Origin: Mucor racemosus
Taxonomy: Eukaryota > Mucoromycota > Mucoromycetes > Mucorales > Mucoraceae
DNA: 64,000 bases
Assembly: GCA_027405735.1 (NCBI GenBank)
Contig: JAPEHQ010000018.1
Location: 744,001-808,000, forward strand
Direction of reading: 5' to 3'
Below, piece after piece: positions 57,353 to 64,000 of the stretch. The number at the start of each line of letters is the position of its first letter. The stretch's first letter is position 1. Under the pieces are notes generated by a model, which was not told where the DNA came from, did not search any database, and was given only the letters and a program-made list of their open reading frames with translations. Position numbers and translations under genes: made by a program.

Positions 57353-58049
57353 GCTCTTGCATGTATTACTCTACTACATCAACAACATATTGAATTGTAT
57401 AGTCTATAATCTATATTAATAAAAGCAAATGTAATTAAAAACCCATTAGTCCTGAAATGTCAAAACGGTCTTAAGAAATAATCTTGCCAAAATATTACAT
57501 TTTTTATTAACAATACATCCAGAGGATGTATTTATATACATTTCATTATAACTATTACACAGAGTTACTATCTAAGAACATTACACCACTTTACTAAGAC
57601 ACATGTGAATTAACGTGAACACCTGCTGTTGATTCACTATAATACCGAATATTGACTGCGACCTTGAATGTGCGACCTAGGATATGATATTGACATAACA
57701 AGTCCAGTAAAAAAATGCAATGGAATTTTGAGAATGGCACGATGCTCATGTACAAATCAATTTGTGCCCATACGATCAGCTCATTATGCTCATGGTCAGA
57801 TTTTATTATTATGCACAAATAGGAATAATGATATGCTTATGGGCAATTCTACTATTATGCACACATGGAATTAATGTCATGCACGCGGACAGAATCTATA
57901 ATTCTACACATACAGGCTTTTCGCTATTATTATGCTCGTGTGCAGTTTCTTTTGTTGTGCCCATGTGCATCTTGTTAACTTTTTAGCCATTATTCAGTGG
58001 GCGCGACAACTCATCAGGCTATAGTGTGCAGCACAGGTTGGCCGTAGTG
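57353..58049 (+). repeat. third copy of palindrome-arm sequence, to the CACTACG terminus
   Basis: Continues R2 copy 3. It carries a single TCAAC where the arms have the solo LTR, no 3-kb transposon, and its own private family-4 LTR. Ends CCGTAGTG at 58049, the same terminus as the arms. Confidence 0.85.
57453..57700 (+). repeat. solo LTR family 4
   Basis: 248 bp, TGAAATGTCAA...TTGACATAACA (imperfect inverted ends), TSD AGTCC at 57448-57452 and 57701-57705. Absent from both palindrome arms, where the surrounding sequence is continuous. Confidence 0.85.
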
Positions 58050-58062
58050 GCTTTTATATATA

Positions 58063-58454
58063 TGTTATATCAAAAGATACTAATATAAAAATACTCTGCT
58101 AAAAGATACATTTTATTAATTCATTGGCGCTTTATATGTACATGTTTTCTAGATAGTTATATGATTATTAATATTATTAATAAATTGCCGGGTATTGAGG
58201 TACTTAATATGATTTGGGAACAAATCATATACAATGGAATTTGTGGAATCGGGAATCTGTGATTGTATCATTTGGATAAGATGTAAGATTGCTTATGTTT
58301 CATTGTTGCCAAGTGTTCCTGAATGTTCCTGATAGTCGCTGTTAATGCTAGTGGTTATGTATGGCATTTAGTATGAGTTACTAAATATCATGCCCTATTG
58401 GATTTTAATAGATGTTCCTGGATTTCTACATCTGGGTAAACTTCTGATATATCA
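58063..58454 (+). repeat. LTR-like family 5, copy 2, with insertion
   Basis: TGTTATATCA...TGATATATCA. 5' flank ATATA, 3' flank ATAGT. Interrupted at 58127-58298; without it the length is close to copy 1 (213 bp). Confidence 0.75.
58127..58298. mobile_element. 172-bp insertion of unknown class
   Basis: Lies between two TTCATTG heptamers (58120-58126 and 58299-58305); copy 1 at about 44350 reads AATTCATTGTTGCC without it. Contains a hairpin ATATGATTTG/CAAATCATAT. No TG...CA ends, no ORF. Confidence 0.7.
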
Positions 58455-58499
58455 ATAGTTTCAATCTTCAAAATCGGAGTATGCCTTCTTTCTATAAAT

Positions 58500-59670
58500 A
58501 ACCTCATAATAAACATTTTCTAAGATATACCCTAGATGCTACTAAATAGAAATAAATTGATTACATTATGCTACCTATCCCTAAAATTTATTTTATATCT
58601 CATGAAAGACACAAAAACGCATAAAATTCACTGCTTTTTCCTTGAAAACTGGGTCTCATTTTTCATCCTTGCTCTACTTTTTGTTTTCACTAAATAACAC
58701 CAAGAAAAATTATAGTCCAATGTACCTGAGATGTTCAGCTTTAATTCAAAAATATGTGTCCGGAAATATCCTACTTTTTGCAGTTGGTATTAATTTTTCA
58801 GTGCTAATGTTTCAGATTTTTTACGCGTATTTCACTGCTAAAGGATTAAAAACTTTGAGGCTTCATATCTCCAGAAAAAATTAAGATATACTAACACTTT
58901 CTAATAATAAAACTTACTTGTTTTGAAGTGCTCTATAACATGTATTTAAGCATGAAAAAATTCTGAGTACTTTTATTTTTTTCATTTTTTTTTGTCATTT
59001 TTGTAGTAGATTACAAAATATTTATTAAATTGAGTAGTAGTTTTTTCCCCTCATGTCATTAAGCTCGCTGAGCTCTCTTGGATCCAATTTAGTTTTTTTC
59101 AAAATATTGATTTTTCGTGGAGATATCCTCAAAAATGTGTACAAAAATATATCTTCATTTCTAGCTTCCATTTTTCCCTTACCTACCCTCATCCCAAATT
59201 CTGAATCTGAAAAAAATTGAACAAAAATCTGGTTTTCCCTACGAAAAATGTGACCAAAAACTTTTACAATAGCTCGATCGATAGATAATAATTTTGCGCA
59301 TCATCTCAATTAGTTATATTTTAAATATGCTTATAAAAAGTGATGTGTATCTTCAAAAAACCTCCAAAACTTCAATTGAATTTTGCGCAAAATTTAATGT
59401 ACAACTTTTGCCTAAATTTTATTTAGCTGGATGCAAAATTTAAAACTGAACAAAAAACATTTAATACACTAGCTCAACTTGATTTGCAGTTCATGAGCTA
59501 TTAAACGATTTTGTTTTTTGAACCATTTTTCGGTCGTTTTGACAGCAGATCAATTTTGGACACAGTTAACATTGGCTGTGAGGTTATACTATGAACTATT
59601 ATTTTGATTTTCTCGACAAAAAATTTGGAGTAGCTATCAACTGGATCTATCTTGTGGATACAGAAAATCA
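58500..59670 (+). repeat. dispersed repeat R1, copy 4
   Basis: Same span as copy 3, with small indels. Uninterrupted. Confidence 0.85.
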
Positions 59671-59958
59671 ATATTTAAATAACAGATTTTAAATCCTACA
59701 ATCGATTTTAGGTCAATTTTGATCAGTGCAGGTGAGACATACACTACAAAATGGCTATATATTCTGTATTTTCTAATTGCTAAAAGGGCTTAAGACCTGA
59801 GATTAAGCATAAAATTTAAACATGGAAATACAAAACCAATACAACTTGAATTAATTTACAACATCATACAAATTTATTTAAATTTAGTTAAAGGGGGGAT
59901 TTTTAGATTTGGGGAAAATGGAATTCTAATTATTATAATAAGATATTTTTGTAACAAA
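59671..59958. other. 3' flank of FAS2
   Basis: AT-rich, no gene; should contain the FAS2 polyadenylation region. Confidence 0.4.
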
Positions 59959-62900
59959 TTACTGAGCTAAAGCAACAGCAACACTATATGCGCCACTATG
60001 GCTAATGGAAACATTTACATTCTTGATACCAGCGGCAGAAGCAGCGTTCTTTGCCTTACCAGTCAAGACAACTTCGGGAGCACCAACTTCATTGCTCTTA
60101 ATTTCAATCTCGTTCAAAGGGGCACCGGCACCATCTGAGGGAATGTTACCGTAAGAAGAGATTGCCTTAAAAACAGCTTCCTTTGCAGACCAACGACCTG
60201 TGAAACTAGCCTGGGGATCGGCACGAGCTTGACAGTATTCGATTTCAGCAGCAGTAAAGTTGCGTTCAATAAAAGTGGAGTTCTCAATGTTGACAGCATT
60301 GGTTAATTCGACATCTACACCAACACCTCTCTTACCAGCTTGTTGTTCAGTAAGGGAAGCAAGGATATTCTTGGTAACTTCGGCATCACCAGCTGTGGGG
60401 GCAGCGCGGTTAGCAGATTTGTTAGTAAAGTGCCATGTCTTCTTTTCCTTTGAGTATTCGGTACGAGCACTAGGATTCAAGTAAACAGCAAATTCAAGAT
60501 CATCAGAATAAGGAGCTTCGTTCTTGACTTGGACAAAGTCAGCAACACCAGTAATAGAATCATGGAGATAACGGTAAGTCTTGGCATAACGTTGAGCATT
60601 CTTAGCCATGTATTCATTGTATTGGCTTTCTTCTAAAGCACCAAAGACATAATCAGGATGGATAATCAAAACTTCACCACCGGCTTGACCGAAACCGAAA
60701 GACTTGAGAAGACCAGCCTTCAAACCATCAGTTTGAATAGAACGAGAAGGATAGAGAATGAACTCAAAGTCTTTCATGATAACATCAACGTTATCAGCAT
60801 TACGGTTACCAGGAACAATACCACTGAGCAAACATTGCATCATACCGTTAGCCATCCAGGATGCAGCAGGACCCTTAGGGTGACCAGTTAAATACTTTTG
60901 AGTAATAGCCAAAAGAGCATTACCCTTAGAACGGCCAAGATGCTTCAATTGAGTGTTAACGACACGAGATTCGTTCTTATCGTTAGCCTTGGTAGAAGTA
61001 CCATGGAAAGAAGCAACACCAATATCATCAATAGTCAAACCATAAACAGCAAGGGCACCACGGATAGGAGCAATGTTAGAATCATTCTTGTAGAAGTGAT
61101 GATTATAAGTAGACAAAGATTCCTTTTCTTGACGCTTAGCTTCGCTGTGAATGAAAGTAGTACGTTCTTCGAGCCATGCCTTTTCATCTTCAGCAACGAG
61201 TTCACCAGAAGCCTTAAGTTCATCTAATTCTTCACGCAAAACTTCGTATTCGCTTTCAACCCAAGCCTTGATTTGAGCACGACGAGCCTTGATTTGTCTA
61301 GCACGGTAATTGAAGTTCAATAAAGGAGAAGGTCTCTTGGTAACGTTTTCACGAGCAGTGGTCAAGATACCAGCACCAGGAGCAGGAACAGAACGGCCTT
61401 CCTTATCAGTAGCAGTGCTACTAAGAGCAATAATACCGTAAATAGGAGAACCGATCTCAATAGCAGTAGCAGCAGACATAAGAATGTGGTTAGCAGCACC
61501 ATGAGCTTCCATGAAACCATTTCTAGAGGTAGTAGCAGGACGAGACATCTCAGCAGGAGTACGACCATGAGCAAGTTCTTCAACTGCATTGGAAGTAGCC
61601 TTCATGTTGGCGAATTCATAACTAGATTCCTCAGTAATATCTTCGGTGGCACCAGCAATCATAATCTTGGCCTTACCAGTCAAGAGAGACTCACAAGCCA
61701 ACTCAATAGAGACAGCAGATGTGGCACAAGCATTGACGGGGGTCTTGATAGGACCAGAAGATGAAAGGAGCAACATGTTAATCCAAGCAGGCATAGTGTT
61801 AATGAAAGACTCTTGCAAGATATCCTTTTGAACAGGTTTATCAAGGAGACGATCACGGAAGAGACCTCTTTGAGAGATTTGACCACCAACACCGGAACCA
61901 GTAGTGTTACCAATTTCAGAAACATGGACATACTTGAAGAATTCATAAGGATCAGTGATACCAGCAGAAATGAAAGCTTCAACAGTAGAAACAATGTTGA
62001 ATACAGTGACAGGATCGACTTGATCGACAATATCCTTGGGTACACCATAACGAGTAGCATCCCAGCCAGTGGGGATCTGACCAGCGACAAGACGATCGAA
62101 ACGGAGAGCCTTAGGAACGTACAAAGTAGCACCCTTACGCAAGACAACACACCAATCACCATTAGCATTTTCGTAAACATCGGCCTTATCACCTTGTTGA
62201 TGCTTGAAATGCTCGGCTTCCTCCTTGGAACACTCAAATGGTTCGAGATCATGATCAACAACAATTTCTTGCATGAGCATCTTCTTTTCAGGGTTATAAC
62301 CATGCATGACAGTAGGATCTATATTAGAAAAATTAGTTATCAGATTCTCAAATTATATATATATATACAAAATTATCAGATTATAAATAATACATACCAA
62401 TGAAACGAATACCAGTGTGTTCAAGAATTTGCTTTTCATACTTGTTCTTGATGTCCTTTTCTTCAACAGGTTCACCAGACTTGGCATCTAACCAACCAGA
62501 GTAGAACTTACCAGTCTTCAAGTTACCATCATGATGCTTAATGAAGCCCATAATCCAAGCCATTTCAATGCAACCTTCAAGAGAGAATTCACCAAAGGCT
62601 TCCATCTCCCAACGAGTTCTAGCATTACCCCAAGGGGAAACTTCACCAAAACCAGCAACAACAATAACTTGCTCAAGGTCGAGCATACCCTTAAGGTGAC
62701 CCAAATGCTTGAGAGCATCATAAGATTTGAGAGTGGGGAAATCAAACTTCATGTTGGAACGAGGAGTAATGTTATGAGGCTTATGTTTGCGTTCAGCTTC
62801 TTCACCAAAGACAATCTTGAAATCAAGAGCATTTTCAGCATCAATAGCCTTACGAACTTCAGCAGTTTCACGAATTTCCTTACGCAACTTGGCACTGACT

Positions 62901-64000
62901 TCATTCAAGTTAGTAATGAATTGAAGACCACCATTGAGATCAGCCCAAACAGGTTCATTTTGACAAAGTTCAACAATGGAAGGATGCATGAGACCAAGGA
63001 TATTGAAAGACATCTCAACAGTAGAGAAAGTTCTGACACCAAGAGCTTCAATACCTTCAGCAACCATGTTGTTAGCACTCATCAAACCAGTACCACGAGT
63101 CCAACCGATGACAGCACCAGCAATGATCAAGTAGCTAGACCAGCTCTCAGAATACCAACGGTTAAAGAGAGTTTCCAAAGAAATCTTGGATTCACCATAA
63201 AGACCATCAGCACCGAAAGTACCATGGTTAGGAGACAAAGGAAGGATAACTTGAGCAGGGCGGGTATCGGAACCAATCTTTTGCTTGTGAGTCTTAACAT
63301 TACCCAACATACGAAGAAGATTAGTCAACATGATACGATGAGCAAGTTCAGACTTGGAATCAATAGAATCAATTTCACGACCATTTTCAGGAATAGCAGC
63401 AAAAGGAACAATGAAATCAAGATCCCAGTTGAGGCCCTTAGGATCATAAATGTAATCAACTAAAGCATCAACATCTTGCTTAGCACCTTGGTTGAAAGGA
63501 ACGACAACGAGCTCAGAACCTCTGGAACCATAAGTTTCATAGATAGATTGGAAGTATTGAGTAACTTCACGACTGAAACGAGAAGTAGTAACAACAACCT
63601 TAGCACCACCAGAGATAAGACCCTTCATAACTTCAGAACCAATAGAGTCCTTACCAGCACCAGTCAAGAGAACACATTTATCAGCAAAAGTGATACCTTG
63701 TTCGGCAATTTCAGACAAGACATTAAGGTAAGTAGAAGTTAACTTGCTACTGAATTCCCAACCAGAAGGATCATTGACATTCTTCTTCTTGAGATGCAAG
63801 AAGGGAATAGTTTCAGTCTTGGCAGACTTTTCAGCAACACGCTTACGTTCAGGAAGACGGTTAACAGTAGAAGCACGGCGTTGGCGAGGTCTTTGCTCTC
63901 TAATAATAGTATTAGACATGGACATGGAGCGCAAGACATCAGTGTAGAGTTCCTTGATGGCAATCTTGGTGCTCTTCTTCATCTTGTTTTGATTACGAAT
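59959..64000 (-). CDS. FAS2: fatty acid synthase alpha subunit, C-terminal part
   Basis: Alpha chain of the cytosolic type I fungal fatty acid synthase, which extends acyl chains on its ACP using malonyl-CoA and NADPH. Two exons in the window, 62398-64000 (open at the right edge) and 59959-62318, give the last 1,320 residues; intron 62319-62397 splits IRFI-DPT. Order: ketoreductase with [13 protein letters not shown] and the [16 protein letters not shown] region; beta-ketoacyl synthase with active Cys in [10 protein letters not shown] (codon 61726-61728) and His in [11 protein letters not shown] and [10 protein letters not shown]; phosphopantetheinyl transferase domain at the end with GVDVEL and [14 protein letters not shown]. 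The ACP and N-terminal parts lie outside. The frame is open through 64000, so the ATG at 63980-63982 is internal. Codon use is more GC-rich and regular than in neighbours, fitting high expression. Confidence 0.97.

Noticed and set aside
60260..63742. Several plus-strand ORFs, up to 310 codons
   Set aside because: Antisense shadows of FAS2, whose regular codon use leaves the opposite strand open.

Overview
The window looks like nuclear DNA of an early-diverging filamentous fungus, most likely Mucoromycota (a Mucorales-type genome). It is AT-rich, its genes are split by short introns (about 50-90 bp, mostly GTAAGT...AG), and it carries a fungal-type fatty acid synthase alpha subunit, Kap104, Ugo1 and Scn1 orthologues. 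The class is inferred from gene content and base composition, not from a marker search.

Layout. Three gene islands are separated by two transposon nests. Island 1 (1-9.5 kb) has the 5' part of a SERCA-type Ca2+ ATPase (-), a doubtful small ORF (+), the nuclear import receptor Kap104/transportin (-) and a FYVE-finger protein (-). Nest A (11.4-24.8 kb) is a giant near-perfect palindrome. Island 2 (25.1-40.3 kb) has an AP-complex beta-adaptin (-), a TatD/Scn1-type metal-dependent hydrolase (+), a Tra2-type SR protein (+), a Ugo1-like mitochondrial carrier-fold protein (+), a prenylcysteine oxidase (+), an acyl-protein-thioesterase-like hydrolase (-) and an amino-acid permease (+). Nest B (40.5-59.7 kb) holds a chromodomain Ty3/gypsy element, at least four further LTR families (most copies solo), tRNA-like SINE candidates and dispersed non-coding repeats. 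Island 3 (60-64 kb) is the 3' part of FAS2 (-), running off the right edge. For each multi-exon gene complete in the window, the spliced lengths I derived are divisible by three.

Nest A is the most striking object. Two arms (11361-16386 and 18216-24673) are inverted copies of each other. After removing one 1,349-bp Tc1/mariner element and one 257-bp insertion from the left arm, and one 3,041-bp DDE transposon from the right arm, both arms come to 3,415 bp. Each arm supplies the empty site of the other arm's insertions, so the target duplications (TA, TA and GTG) can be read directly. A solo LTR with TSD TCAAC lies in both arms, so it predates the duplication; its own empty site is preserved in a further copy at 57.4 kb. 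Together these give an ordered history: base repeat, then solo LTR, then inverted duplication, then three arm-private insertions.

Nest B is read the same way: base repeat, then LTR family 3 (TSD TATTG), then the gypsy element (TSD AACTG) and a family-2 solo LTR (TSD TCCGA) inside it. Two copies of a fifth LTR-like repeat carry exchanged flanking pentamers, which suggests ectopic recombination. I found no CRISPR array, rRNA or convincing functional tRNA, and no clearly novel enzymatic system. The novelty here is structural: the palindrome, the 3-kb TA-targeting transposon with a long D-E spacing, and the readable insertion stratigraphy.
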